Below, one piece after another: positions 1 to 8,082 of a stretch of DNA of 64,000 nucleotides. Every line of letters begins with the position of its first letter. The stretch's first letter is position 1. The notes under the pieces are model-generated. The model saw only the letters and a list, made by a program, of their open reading frames with translations, did no database searches and had not been told where the DNA came from. The position numbers were made by a program, and so were the translations under genes. The stretch comes from Bacteroidetes bacterium UBA1941 (GTDB lineage: Bacteria; Bacteroidota; Bacteroidia; Chitinophagales; LD1), in contig DDEZ01000013.1 of NCBI GenBank assembly GCA_002336805.1, positions 71,962-135,961 of the forward strand, read 5' to 3'.

Positions 1-3000
1 TTGGTTATCTAGATTAGTATCCGTGTAATCAAAAAGCTTACCTACTTTTTGAAGAATTAATTTCCTTTCAGCAGGACTCTTTCTTAAGTCAATGTCATAA
101 AAGAAATGGACGATACTCATAATTGATGAAATAAGAAAATAAAAACTAACCTTGTTATTAGGATCCGCAACTAGATTACCTTTAACTTCGTAATCTTTAC
201 CTATTATAACCATTTCCCGTACATCTTTACTCTTTGCATCTAAACTTGCTGTTTGACGATGTTCATCAAACATTTCACTAACAGGTGGCAAGTATCGTCC
301 AATGGCATGCGCCATATCCTCTGAATAGATGCCGTACCAAACGATGTATCTAGTAAGAGCTGAATCCTTTGACTTGACAACAAGATCAGGAGATTCAATT
401 AAAATTAAAATCAGGAAAACGGCTAACTTAAGCGCTAACAATTCGTCTTCGAATGTATGGAGCTCTAAGTTTATCTTATTATTGATTGAAGCAAAAAGGA
501 TTATTCTTTGGTCTATAGACCGAACGAAAAATAGGGACAGCTTTTTGGTAAGTATTGCCAGTATATCGTTTAATACATACTTATCTATCAACCAAGTGGA
601 CTGTTCAATAGCAATCCCTAGAATACTATGCAGAAATGGAGCTTTTTCAAGGTTAGTTGCAAAAGTGATTAAGAATATTCTACAAAATTTCTTTGCCCTT
701 TCTGATTCCAGAGTTTTACAATAGGCCAAAAAAGATAGAACTTCGGTTACAATATTATCAGATAAATCAGCTCTACTAACATAAGAGTCAAAAAGCTTTT
801 CAAAGTCGGCTTCGGTGGCGTTGAAATTCGTTTCTGTAAGCAGTAAAAGTATATCTCCGTAGCGTAATGTTACGGTAGTGTTTTGAAGCAATTTGTAAAA
901 GAGATCGTGTGCCTTTTCAGCATCGCCAAGATTATTGTATAGTCTAATCGCTTTTAAGAAATTACTTTGGTATGAATCTGAGTATTCTGTAATTTTTGCA
1001 TAAAATTCAGCACTTGCAACTAAAGCCTCTGCCGCTTCTTCCTTCTTCCCTTGAAGTAGTAGTGTTTCATGTTTGGAATAGTAGGCATTACCTAAACCGT
1101 AGTAAAAGTTAACAGATGAAGAGGCTGAAATTGATTTGTTTGCAAATTCAATACTAGCAGTTAAATTATCTTCATCTCTAAATAGTGCTGACAAAATCCA
1201 ATATATTCTGCCTTCCTCACGCTTTAGGTTATACTCTTTAACTAATACTAAAGCCTCATTGTAGATTTCTTTTGCCTTAGGCAGGTCGCCCTTATCGCGC
1301 AGGGTATTTCCATAATTAATGAGATTAAGAATAGTTTTATCCTTCATCTCATATTTCTGACATAATTTTATAGCCCTAAGATTATACTCCTCTGCTTTCT
1401 CATATTCTTCTTTTCCGCGATAAATGCTTGCAAGGGCGTTTAGGACAACAATTTCAATTCCAAAATCCGTGTCTTCATCTATTATTTTTAATATCTGTAA
1501 CCCGTATTTTTCTGCATCGTCTTTATGTCCTTTAATCTGAGCTAAACATGTGACTAAGTTGACTAAACTTGACGTCATCCCGCCCTTGTCTTTCAGATCC
1601 GAAAAAATCTCAAAAGCTTCTTTACAAATAGCTGCCCCTTTTTCAAACTCTGATAGGTCAACATATAATTTTGATAACGAGATAGAAAGCAAAGCCTTTA
1701 ATTCCTTATCATTAGGGTCAATACTTTCAAGAACCGTGTCGGCCAATTCATTTGCTTCGTTAACTTTTCCCCTTTCTAAGAGGTTTGTAGCTTTAGCCAT
1801 CAAAGCACCTAGGTATAGTTTCTTCTCTTCAACATCGGTTAGAAGATTTACAGCCTCATCTATGCAATTAGTCGCCTTAATTTTGTTTCCTAGAAGATGC
1901 TCTACATGATATAGGTGATATAGAAGATATCCCTTCTCTAAATTAGTTTTAGCGGATTTTAGTTTGGTCTCAATGGCTTTGACTGCTAAACGTAGCTCTC
2001 CCCAAGAAATGAGGGAGGGAAATACGTTAAAAAGGAATTTTTCTACTTTCTCTGGGGAGACGTCGATAAGTAAGAAAGTGGCTTGTATAATGTCATTTTG
2101 TTCTAAAAAATAATCTCCAAATTTTTGTTGAAAGGTTAACAAGGCTCCCTTTTCACCGAGAGTATTAATTATAAACTCTTTGAAAGATGGATGAAAAATA
2201 TTTAGAGTGCCTTTGTCATTTCGTACAAGAGTTGCAAGGCTATCTATTTCCTTGCCGATTTGAAGAATTGAAGGACTTTTCAGAAATTCTCCAAGATCAT
2301 TAATAGTAACACTAAAGTAAGGGAGCGAAATAAAAGCAACGATTTCTTGTTGCCTGGCATCTAGCTGACTCCAAATTGCCTTTTGATATTCAAGAATGTT
2401 ATCTGGTAGGGGGGCAATTTGAAAGTGAGAATAATAATACAAATACAGCGGATTCCCCTGGGACGCAACTAGGAGCCTGTTAAACTGTATAGTAGTAGTG
2501 ATAATGTTACTTTGCTCTAAAAATTCCCTCACCTCAGCTTCTGTAAATGGCTTACACAAATAAGGTTTTATACCTATTGGTTCAAATGAAAGATTATCTC
2601 TAGTAGCATATAAAAAGCGCGAGGTGAACTTCTCTAAATAAATGATGCTTGAAACAGTTTTAGTGTCGTTTTCACAATCGTCTAGAATGATAAGGTGATT
2701 AGACTTTTGCAAGGAACTTTGAAGCCATGTAAGAGCTTCATCTAAAGTGCTTATTTCCACCAAATCTAGCCCATTAGAAAGCCGAATCTTGTTGATTAGA
2801 TAGAGAAGAATACTTAAAGGCGATCTGCCTTTTACTGAAATGTAAATGACGTTTGACTCCTTTTGGGCTATTTGATAGATGAAAGTAGTTTTGCCAATCC
2901 CTGGTTCGCCATATAATAGCAGTTCCCGACTGTTATCTAAAGCCTGCTTTATTTCGAAGACCTGGGTACTTCGAGCAATTAGTTTTTTACTTTCATATGA

Positions 3001-3156
3001 TCCATTGAGAATATCAATAAATGAAATGGAGTTAAGCTCTCTTAATTTAGCTTGCTTCTCAGTGAATAGATTTTCTGCGACCTCTGGAGAATTCTCTATT
3101 AGCAAATTCCCAGCTACATTGTAAATAGTGTTAGCCCTTTGATTATTAATGTTCAT
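1..3156 (-). CDS. STAND-type NTPase with C-terminal TPR-like repeats (3' end outside window)
   Basis: An open frame of 1,052 codons runs leftward from ATG 3156 to the window edge without a stop, so the protein is longer than what is visible. Residues 83-90 read GEPGIGKT (Walker A) and about 152-160 read LIILDDCE (Walker B), followed by an ATRDN sensor-like motif, as in NB-ARC/STAND signalling ATPases. From about residue 400 onward the protein is made of helical pairs of TPR type, for example GNTLRDKGDLPKAKEIY. STAND proteins usually sense a ligand through the repeats and then oligomerise through the NTPase. The first 20 residues contain TIYNVAGN, which echoes the C-terminus of the upstream protein. 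Its ATG lies 6 nt beyond the upstream stop, so it is the fifth gene of a leftward operon. A defence role is inferred from architecture and mobile context. Confidence 0.85.
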   Translation of the reverse strand, partial: MNINNQRANTIYNVAGNLLIENSPEVAENLFTEKQAKLRELNSISFIDILNGSYESKKLIARSTQVFEIKQALDNSRELLLYGEPGIGKTTFIYQIAQKESNVIYISVKGRSPLSILLYLINKIRLSNGLDLVEISTLDEALTWLQSSLQKSNHLIILDDCENDTKTVSSIIYLEKFTSRFLYATRDNLSFEPIGIKPYLCKPFTEAEVREFLEQSNIITTTIQFNRLLVASQGNPLYLYYYSHFQIAPLPDNILEYQKAIWSQLDARQQEIVAFISLPYFSVTINDLGEFLKSPSILQIGKEIDSLATLVRNDKGTLNIFHPSFKEFIINTLGEKGALLTFQQKFGDYFLEQNDIIQATFLLIDVSPEKVEKFLFNVFPSLISWGELRLAVKAIETKLKSAKTNLEKGYLLYHLYHVEHLLGNKIKATNCIDEAVNLLTDVEEKKLYLGALMAKATNLLERGKVNEANELADTVLESIDPNDKELKALLSISLSKLYVDLSEFEKGAAICKEAFEIFSDLKDKGGMTSSLVNLVTCLAQIKGHKDDAEKYGLQILKIIDEDTDFGIEIVVLNALASIYRGKEEYEKAEEYNLRAIKLCQKYEMKDKTILNLINYGNTLRDKGDLPKAKEIYNEALVLVKEYNLKREEGRIYWILSALFRDEDNLTASIEFANKSISASSSVNFYYGLGNAYYSKHETLLLQGKKEEAAEALVASAEFYAKITEYSDSYQSNFLKAIRLYNNLGDAEKAHDLFYKLLQNTTVTLRYGDILLLLTETNFNATEADFEKLFDSYVSRADLSDNIVTEVLSFLAYCKTLESERAKKFCRIFLITFATNLEKAPFLHSILGIAIEQSTWLIDKYVLNDILAILTKKLSLFFVRSIDQRIILFASINNKINLELHTFEDELLALKLAVFLILILIESPDLVVKSKDSALTRYIVWYGIYSEDMAHAIGRYLPPVSEMFDEHRQTASLDAKSKDVREMVIIGKDYEVKGNLVADPNNKVSFYFLISSIMSIVHFFYDIDLRKSPAERKLILQKVGKLFDYTDTNLDNQ

Positions 3157-3162
3157 TGCGCA

Positions 3163-3603
3163 TTAAAGATCTTTTTTAGGCTTGTAATCTCCTTGAATAT
3201 TGAATATGTTTTTGCCTGCCGTTTGATTCCCGATATTGAACCCGCCTTGATTTTGAAATTCCATATTACCTGTCGATATAATGGCTTCTTTGTTTTCTTG
3301 AACCCATGTCTCAATTTCCTTATATAATCCGGCGTCAAATTTTTTTCCTGTTATCGCTTCAAATGTATCTTCAATATCTCTGTAAGGCTTACTTTGATTC
3401 TTTACCGGCGTATTACAAATTTTCTCCAAGTAGATTTCAGTTTCTTGATCATTGGCAAAATAATTCCTGATTCTGTTCTTTAGTGAATTAAAATCCAAAG
3501 TGGATTTGAGTCCTTCGTAGGTAGCATGGCCGATTATTGCTGAGGTTATTTCACCAGAATGGGAAATTATGAAATCGCAAGCGGCAGAGAATATAGTAAT
3601 CAT
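3163..3603 (-). CDS. Small helical protein with C-terminal N-I-x-N-I motif, fourth gene of STAND operon
   Basis: This 146-residue protein is not a family I can name. Residues 1-30 form a hydrophobic helix-rich stretch (SAIIGHATYEGL), reminiscent of short N-terminal modules found in front of Bacteroidota STAND proteins. The centre is charged and helical. The last 25 residues switch to an Asn/Gly/Ile pattern (FNIGNQTAGKNIFNIQGDY) that looks like short beta strands and resembles the N-terminus of the STAND protein encoded directly downstream. It starts 2 nt after the preceding gene's stop and ends 6 nt before the NTPase start, so tight co-expression is expected. It may be a detached effector or adaptor of the NTPase, which is inference. 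Confidence 0.7.
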   Translation of the reverse strand: MITIFSAACDFIISHSGEITSAIIGHATYEGLKSTLDFNSLKNRIRNYFANDQETEIYLEKICNTPVKNQSKPYRDIEDTFEAITGKKFDAGLYKEIETWVQENKEAIISTGNMEFQNQGGFNIGNQTAGKNIFNIQGDYKPKKDL

Positions 3604-3605
3604 CT

Positions 3606-4613
3606 TTAAGGGTTTAAGTAGTTATTTAGCGTTTTATTATCGTTTTCAATTTGAGCTGTAATTCTACCCAGGGAGTAGAATTCATTTGGAGGGTAGTAAC
3701 TATCAAAACTTTCATAGGTCGAAGTTAGATATTCTAGAATCTTTACTGAACTGTTTTCATTATTAAAATCTTTAATTAAACCAGGAACCTGTTTGATCCG
3801 CTCAAATATGGTCAAATTACATATTGCTTGTTTAATCAGAAAGGAATCATGCTTTTGATTTAGTCCTTCTTGAATAGCGCCGAGCCATAAATTGTCCAAT
3901 TTGTGCATTGTAAAAGGTAATAACTCCTTTAACTCTGATATTCTCCTTAATGCAATTTCTTCCAGGGTGTCTTTAGTTGGTCTTGATATGTCTTGAGGTT
4001 TCGCTTCGGAAATATGTTTGGATGCCTTATATCCTGCAGCAATAGTATTTTTAGGGATTGTATTCTCTTGATAGAAGTTGAATTGCTTTTTAACGAAGAA
4101 CTTTTTGCTATTTTTCAGAATACCAGAGGTGTCACCAATGACATAACCGACTCTAATCCCATCTACTACTTTTTTATAATTGGTTTTGAAATTGGAATAA
4201 TTGTTTCCAAGAGTATCTATGTTTGTAAAATGTGTAGTAGTTATTGTTAAGGGTGTTACTCTATTTTTTAAATTAATCGGCACCATACGTTTTATTAAAG
4301 CGTCCATCTCAGGAGCTATTGCGACAGTATATCCACCTTCATTATTCTCTATAAACTCCATATCCACGGCATCACCATTTGTTGGGTCATCATTGATCCA
4401 ATGAAAAAAAATATCAAATAGTTCTTCGGCCTCTTTTTCGTTCTGGAATATGAAGGATATTTGAACCGGAAACACATTTTCTTTATCACGGAAATATGCA
4501 ATGCCATGGCATTTTGCCTTAACAAAGAGATCAGAGAAAGTAGGATCCGACAGATAAATAAAAGTCGGTCTTATTCCGAAATCGTAGCCCAAATGAGAAA
4601 AGTCAAAAGTCAT
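3606..4613 (-). CDS. Conserved-looking protein of unknown function, third gene of STAND operon
   Basis: A 335-residue protein without a motif I recognise. The first 130 residues are beta-rich and aromatic (HLGYDFGIRPTFIYLSDPTF), the middle has a Lys/Asn-rich stretch, and the last 130 residues are helical and could be a binding surface. There is no signal peptide or membrane segment, so it should be cytoplasmic. It sits 23 nt after the 515-residue gene and 2 nt before the 146-residue gene, all leftward. It may be a recognition or effector component; no catalytic signature is visible and the function is open. Confidence 0.65.
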   Translation of the reverse strand: MTFDFSHLGYDFGIRPTFIYLSDPTFSDLFVKAKCHGIAYFRDKENVFPVQISFIFQNEKEAEELFDIFFHWINDDPTNGDAVDMEFIENNEGGYTVAIAPEMDALIKRMVPINLKNRVTPLTITTTHFTNIDTLGNNYSNFKTNYKKVVDGIRVGYVIGDTSGILKNSKKFFVKKQFNFYQENTIPKNTIAAGYKASKHISEAKPQDISRPTKDTLEEIALRRISELKELLPFTMHKLDNLWLGAIQEGLNQKHDSFLIKQAICNLTIFERIKQVPGLIKDFNNENSSVKILEYLTSTYESFDSYYPPNEFYSLGRITAQIENDNKTLNNYLNP

Positions 4614-4636
4614 TTTCCAATGTTTTTCAATGAGTA

Positions 4637-6160
4637 TTACGCGCCTTTATTAATAACTTGTGAAGTATCATCAATGAATCCATTAGGTAAGATGTATTTG
4701 TTATAATAAAACATCCATCCTTCCCAAAGTCTATCATGTAAATTCTCAATTTTTTCTTTTAAGCCCTGGACTTCATTCGACTCAATATCCCCGAGAATTT
4801 GTAACAAGAATTCAGTACTCATTGTAAGTGCCATAAAAGATGGTACGAGACCAGCAAAGCGGTTGGGATTCTCGTTGTACCAAAATAAACCATTGTGCAT
4901 TGGGTTATGACTTAGGGCAAGGTGATATTTAGCCATAGCTCTCCATTGCCCATGTGTAATTTCCGACTCTCTTTTATAACTCAAATAAAAATGGTTATCC
5001 TTACCCCATACCTCCTCTGCCATTTGGGCAATATTCAAGTCGAATATATCTCCTCTTTCGCTTGCAACATCAATTTCATTGACACCGGCTTTATCAATCG
5101 CATCCTTGACCATACGCTTTGCGTCTTCTCGCATGACATCGTTGACTGCTTGTGCTTGGATATATTCTCCAAAAAAACGTTCTCGTCCCGTACTAAAATC
5201 TCTAAACCTTTTATGTAGACTTATATCCTTTCTTTTCATAAGCCAACTTCCAACAATATAATTTTCAAGAACCGTACGAAATACCAATTCAGCTATCTCT
5301 CCCTTATGCAGTTTTTCAAGATCAACTATATCAAGGCTAAGATTACATATCCGAGAAATAAATCCCATATTGATTTCGGCTATGGCTTTTTCATAAATGG
5401 CCAAAAGACTTAAATTCTTAAACTCTCCATAAAGTTGTTTGAACTCTTGGGCGAACTCTTCAATTTTCATTTCTTTAAATCGTTCTTCTTCTATTTGTGA
5501 TGAATCTGGCATCGGTATAAGAGGGGATTCGTGATAGTTAAACATCCAAATATCTCGACAAAATTCTATATCGAGGTTTTCTGACATTCCAATGGATGGT
5601 GGAAAACATGACATGACTGTTGATGTGTTTTCAATGATTTCTTCAGTTGTATTCAAGCTAAAAATGCCCAATACATCGCGTCTACCGTGATGCTCGTACT
5701 GAAGCATTAAGTACTTGCAAAGTATCGCTGTCTCTGACCTACCTTTAAGGATTTGTCGAAAGCCTTGAATAAAGATTCGCGAATTGCATTCGATGTTATA
5801 ACCCAACTCTATATTGATAAGCTCTCCATAAAAAACGAGTATGTGCTCAAATGCTTTCTTAAATGTTGTCTTTAAAATTTCATCAAGAATTGATCTATCT
5901 TCTTTGATTAACTTAAGCGAGTGTGACAGATTGAAATGAAATTTCTTTGTAAGTTTATGATTGGTGTTTACATACTCTCCAATACGATAAAAATCTGCTT
6001 TTACCGAATCATAATCATGATCAATGAGTGCTATTGAAACATGCAAAAACTCAGGGCTTCTATCTGACCATGAAAATGGCTGAATGAATTGCGGATGCGA
6101 ATCGAATGTTTTCTGCCAAGCTGTTCTTGTTTGTCTAATTCTTCCTTTTCTTTTTGCCAT
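4637..6160 (-). CDS. DUF5677-like protein, second gene of STAND operon
   Basis: The protein has about 507 residues from ATG 6160; a frame start 24 nt further upstream is less likely. The second half reads like DUF5677 proteins: an Arg/Glu pair in AELVFRTVLENYIVGSWLMK, then RFRDFSTGRERFF, then LSYKRESEITHGQW with a conserved-looking Ser/His. Those proteins are all-helical and of unknown activity; some are found in defence islands. The N-terminus is basic (MAKRKGRIRQTRTAWQ), as if it touched nucleic acid. The start overlaps the J-domain gene by about 26 nt, which points to translational coupling. The DUF5677 assignment is by eye and moderately sure. Confidence 0.6.
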   Translation of the reverse strand: MAKRKGRIRQTRTAWQKTFDSHPQFIQPFSWSDRSPEFLHVSIALIDHDYDSVKADFYRIGEYVNTNHKLTKKFHFNLSHSLKLIKEDRSILDEILKTTFKKAFEHILVFYGELINIELGYNIECNSRIFIQGFRQILKGRSETAILCKYLMLQYEHHGRRDVLGIFSLNTTEEIIENTSTVMSCFPPSIGMSENLDIEFCRDIWMFNYHESPLIPMPDSSQIEEERFKEMKIEEFAQEFKQLYGEFKNLSLLAIYEKAIAEINMGFISRICNLSLDIVDLEKLHKGEIAELVFRTVLENYIVGSWLMKRKDISLHKRFRDFSTGRERFFGEYIQAQAVNDVMREDAKRMVKDAIDKAGVNEIDVASERGDIFDLNIAQMAEEVWGKDNHFYLSYKRESEITHGQWRAMAKYHLALSHNPMHNGLFWYNENPNRFAGLVPSFMALTMSTEFLLQILGDIESNEVQGLKEKIENLHDRLWEGWMFYYNKYILPNGFIDDTSQVINKGA

Positions 6161-6524
6161 AGGTTCTTTTTTTAGGAAATGCACTAGCTACTAGCTTAAC
6201 TCCTCCGTATAAGGCCAGTGCCGTGCCTACAAATGACAAAAAGCCTCTCTTTCTTGGTTGCACCTCATATCTAATTATTGGTGCTGGCAAAGGTCTAATC
6301 TTAATACCTAAAGCATAATCGTGCTCTAAACGAGATTGGGGATTCAACAATATCTCCTTTGCCTCGGTTACTTGCTTAAATAACTGCTCCGCTAATGAAC
6401 TTCCGTCATTTTTATCGGGATGGTATTCGAGCCATTTCTTCTTACAAGCCTTTTCGATCTCCTCGGATGAGGCAGATGGTTGAATACCTAAAAGTTTATA
6501 GCAGCTGAAGTAATGCTGTTCCAT
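6135..6524 (-). CDS. J-domain (DnaJ-like) protein with a single membrane segment, first gene of STAND operon
   Basis: Residues 4-70 form a J-domain: YKLLGIQPSASSEEI, then the diagnostic HPD in YHPDKND, then a helix with EAKEILLNPQSRLEHDY. J-domains stimulate the ATPase of DnaK-type chaperones. There is no Gly/Phe region or zinc finger, so this is a class C J-protein. Near residue 100 follows a hydrophobic helix (SFVGTALALYGGVKLVASAF) and then a Lys/Arg-rich tail, which suggests an inner-membrane anchor. ATG 6524 is chosen over the TTG one codon upstream. It heads a leftward five-gene operon and may recruit DnaK to remodel the downstream proteins; that role is inferred. Confidence 0.85.
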   Translation of the reverse strand: MEQHYFSCYKLLGIQPSASSEEIEKACKKKWLEYHPDKNDGSSLAEQLFKQVTEAKEILLNPQSRLEHDYALGIKIRPLPAPIIRYEVQPRKRGFLSFVGTALALYGGVKLVASAFPKKRTYGKKKRKN

Positions 6525-6527
6525 CAA

Positions 6528-6754
6528 GTTTTTTTGTTGTTACTCAACAAGTTTGCCACAAGTCAAAATGCCTAAATATTTCAGCCAACGACGATATTTA
6601 TGGAGTTTTGACGAAGCGCGTTGTAACATATATGACATTTTGTCCAAGACATTAGCTGTTCTTGACTTAATTTGTCTTTTTGGCTATACTGTATCTACAG
6701 ATGGGCACCCGCCTCGCCCTGTCCGCTAAAAACAGGGCAAATAAGAAGAAGCCA
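6528..6754. other. Intergenic region between STAND operon and mazF-like gene
   Basis: This 227-bp stretch must hold the leftward promoter of the STAND operon, though I see no clear TAnnTTTG box. On the + strand it holds a sigma70-like promoter and the body of a possible small RNA, described separately. Confidence 0.5.
6662..6690 (+). promoter_or_regulatory. Sigma70-like promoter TTGACT-N17-TATACT
   Basis: TTGACT at 6662-6667 and TATACT at 6685-6690 are 17 bp apart. No rightward gene follows; about 55 bp downstream begins a terminator hairpin. The match is to the general bacterial consensus, not to the usual Bacteroidota TTTG / TAnnTTTG form. Confidence 0.4.
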
Positions 6755-6785
6755 CTAAAGCAGTGCTTTAATGGCTTCTTTTATT
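6697..6785 (+). ncRNA. Candidate small RNA convergent with the mazF-like gene
   Basis: The predicted transcript starts just after the TATACT box. It contains a GCCCTGT / ACAGGGC hairpin (6716-6722 with 6732-6738) and ends at the 16-bp hairpin 6746-6780 followed by TTTATTTTAAG. Its last 30 nt are antisense to the 3' end of the MazF/PemK-like gene. No open frame of note is present. Sequence-only prediction. Confidence 0.35.
6746..6780. terminator. Bidirectional hairpin overlapping the toxin gene stop codon
   Basis: Arms 6746-6761 and 6765-6780 pair over 16 bp with one mismatch and a 3-nt loop. The leftward toxin gene ends at 6755 inside the stem, and T-rich tracts flank both sides, so it can end transcripts from both strands. 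Confidence 0.65.
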
Positions 6786-7147
6786 TTAAGAGCTTCCTGA
6801 TGGGACAGAATACCCATTTTTTTCAATAACCGACGGCTATCTAACGCTCTTACTTGCGATATGAGCGCAACAGATCGTTTTCCCTGTAGGAATGATATAG
6901 GCACCTTATACTTGTTGCTCTTTCTGGTAGTCGATAACGGCACTCCCAGAAAGCCATAACGATTGAACTTCCTAAGTATAAAGACGGGTCTCGAAAATTC
7001 TTCGTTCTTACCGTCTATCTCGGTGCCAATATTTACGCCGCCTGAATGCCACCATATTTCTCGTTCCTCGAAATATACAATCTGCTCGTCGGGAATGCTG
7101 TCCTTTTGCTGTTTTAGCCTGCCCCAGGTTTCAAAGTCCTTTATCAT
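6755..7147 (-). CDS. MazF/PemK-family toxin-like protein
   Basis: At 130 residues it has the usual size of the family. Features matching PemK/MazF endoribonucleases are the early REIWWHSGGVNIG strand, the SRPVFILRKFN strand, FLGVPLST, and the VALISQVRALDSRRL stretch, where Ser-Gln-x-Arg and the following Asp-Ser are typical. Such toxins cleave mRNA and are neutralised by an antitoxin. No canonical MazE-type gene is adjacent; the 63-residue gene 19 nt upstream on the same strand is the only candidate partner. The gene ends inside a hairpin terminator and faces a predicted small RNA. Confidence 0.75.
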   Translation of the reverse strand: MIKDFETWGRLKQQKDSIPDEQIVYFEEREIWWHSGGVNIGTEIDGKNEEFSRPVFILRKFNRYGFLGVPLSTTRKSNKYKVPISFLQGKRSVALISQVRALDSRRLLKKMGILSHQEALKIKEAIKALL

Positions 7148-7166
7148 AGATTACACTTAATACTTG

Positions 7167-7358
7167 TTAATCGCGTTCATCCATACCAATCCATCGACCG
7201 TAGCGATTGAATCCTCGCTTTTCAAGCTCGTTTTTTGCCAGTTTCCTTGCACTGACAGTACGATTCATGATCTGTACCAATAGCTCAAAGGATGCCGTGC
7301 TAAAAAACAATTCCGCATTTCTCTCATTATTGTCAGATGTATGATTTTCTTTCTTCAT
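7167..7358 (-). CDS. Small basic protein upstream of mazF-like toxin, possible antitoxin
   Basis: 63 residues, with an acidic/polar N-terminus and a basic C-terminal half (ARKLAKNELEKRGFNRYGRW). I do not recognise the family. It starts at ATG 7358 and ends 19 nt before the toxin start, so the two are probably cotranscribed. Size and position fit an antitoxin, but no DNA-binding fold (ribbon-helix-helix or AbrB) is evident, so this remains a guess. It could equally be an accessory gene of the element. Confidence 0.5.
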   Translation of the reverse strand: MKKENHTSDNNERNAELFFSTASFELLVQIMNRTVSARKLAKNELEKRGFNRYGRWIGMDERD

Positions 7359-7439
7359 AGTGAAATAGTATATAGCTTATAATCAATTTGCCTAAAAGAG
7401 TAAGGCAACCATACTTTACTCAGGCAACATGAATTTTCC

Positions 7440-7880
7440 CTAAAGGCTTAAAGTCATTTTCTTTTGTAATTGTTTGCTTTGTTGTGCGTAGAAAATACGC
7501 ATGTCATGAGTAGTTTTGACGCATGTTATATCTGCCCCCTGTAGAGACGGTATATGCAAGGCATAGTACAATCGTATCTTCCCCTTGCGTTCGGATGCAC
7601 TAATGAGTTCCCTACCTGCGGAATCAAAGACCTTAATCAGTTGATATCGTCCCAACTGCTCTATCGCCTGCGAAATTGCTTTGCGCGAATAGCCAGTTTT
7701 CAAGCGAAGTTGCGATCCGCTAATCCAGTCTCGACTTTTGCGTCTTTGTGTACGTGTATCATACCAACCCCACGTTTGCCTAATTACCAGCAACAAAAGT
7801 GCAAGCTCCGTTGGTTTTAAGATCCGCATGTAGTAGTCGAAAATGACATTAGGGACAGGAGTAGACCTATAAGGAATCAT
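7440..7880 (-). CDS. Phage RepO-like replication protein with winged-helix domain
   Basis: The 146-residue protein opens with TPVPNVIFDYYM, followed by LKPTELALLLLVIRQTWGW and a helix-turn-helix-like part with GSQLRLKTGYSRKAISQA. This order matches the N-terminal domain of phage replication protein O, which binds iterated sites at the origin. It ends soon after that domain, so it is shorter than full initiators. Its start overlaps the 71-residue gene by 14 nt. Together with the nearby recombinase this suggests that the element replicates or is derived from a plasmid or phage. A candidate origin lies at 8,200-8,340. Confidence 0.65.
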   Translation of the reverse strand: MIPYRSTPVPNVIFDYYMRILKPTELALLLLVIRQTWGWYDTRTQRRKSRDWISGSQLRLKTGYSRKAISQAIEQLGRYQLIKVFDSAGRELISASERKGKIRLYYALHIPSLQGADITCVKTTHDMRIFYAQQSKQLQKKMTLSL

Positions 7881-8082
7881 TGCCCTCCTCTATTTGAATG
7901 CTTGGCAATTCTTCATCAGGCAACTGCTCATAGACGAAAAAGTCGGTATCGGGCTGATGGAATAATTGGAGGTACCAATGGCCGCTATCGGTCTGTTTTA
8001 TAAGCCCAACTTTATGCCATAGGGTGGTTGGCGCTCCCTTTGTGGGAATGACCTTTTTCGTAAGCACGTTGAATACACGCAT
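7867..8082 (-). CDS. Hypothetical protein upstream of replication gene
   Basis: 71 residues, with a basic first half (VLTKKVIPTKGAPTTLWHKVG) and an acidic C-terminus (DEELPSIQIEEGNDSL). No domain is recognised. It overlaps the start of the RepO-like gene by 14 nt in the leftward direction, so the two are translationally coupled, and it directly follows the candidate origin region. It may be a replication accessory or copy-control protein, without direct evidence. Confidence 0.55.
   Translation of the reverse strand: MRVFNVLTKKVIPTKGAPTTLWHKVGLIKQTDSGHWYLQLFHQPDTDFFVYEQLPDEELPSIQIEEGNDSL

Noticed and set aside
329..3124. Several + strand frames (for example 329-724, 1550-1909, 2879-3124)
   Set aside because: They lie antisense to the continuous STAND/TPR coding frame, which has clear Walker motifs and repeats; the + frames show no domain.
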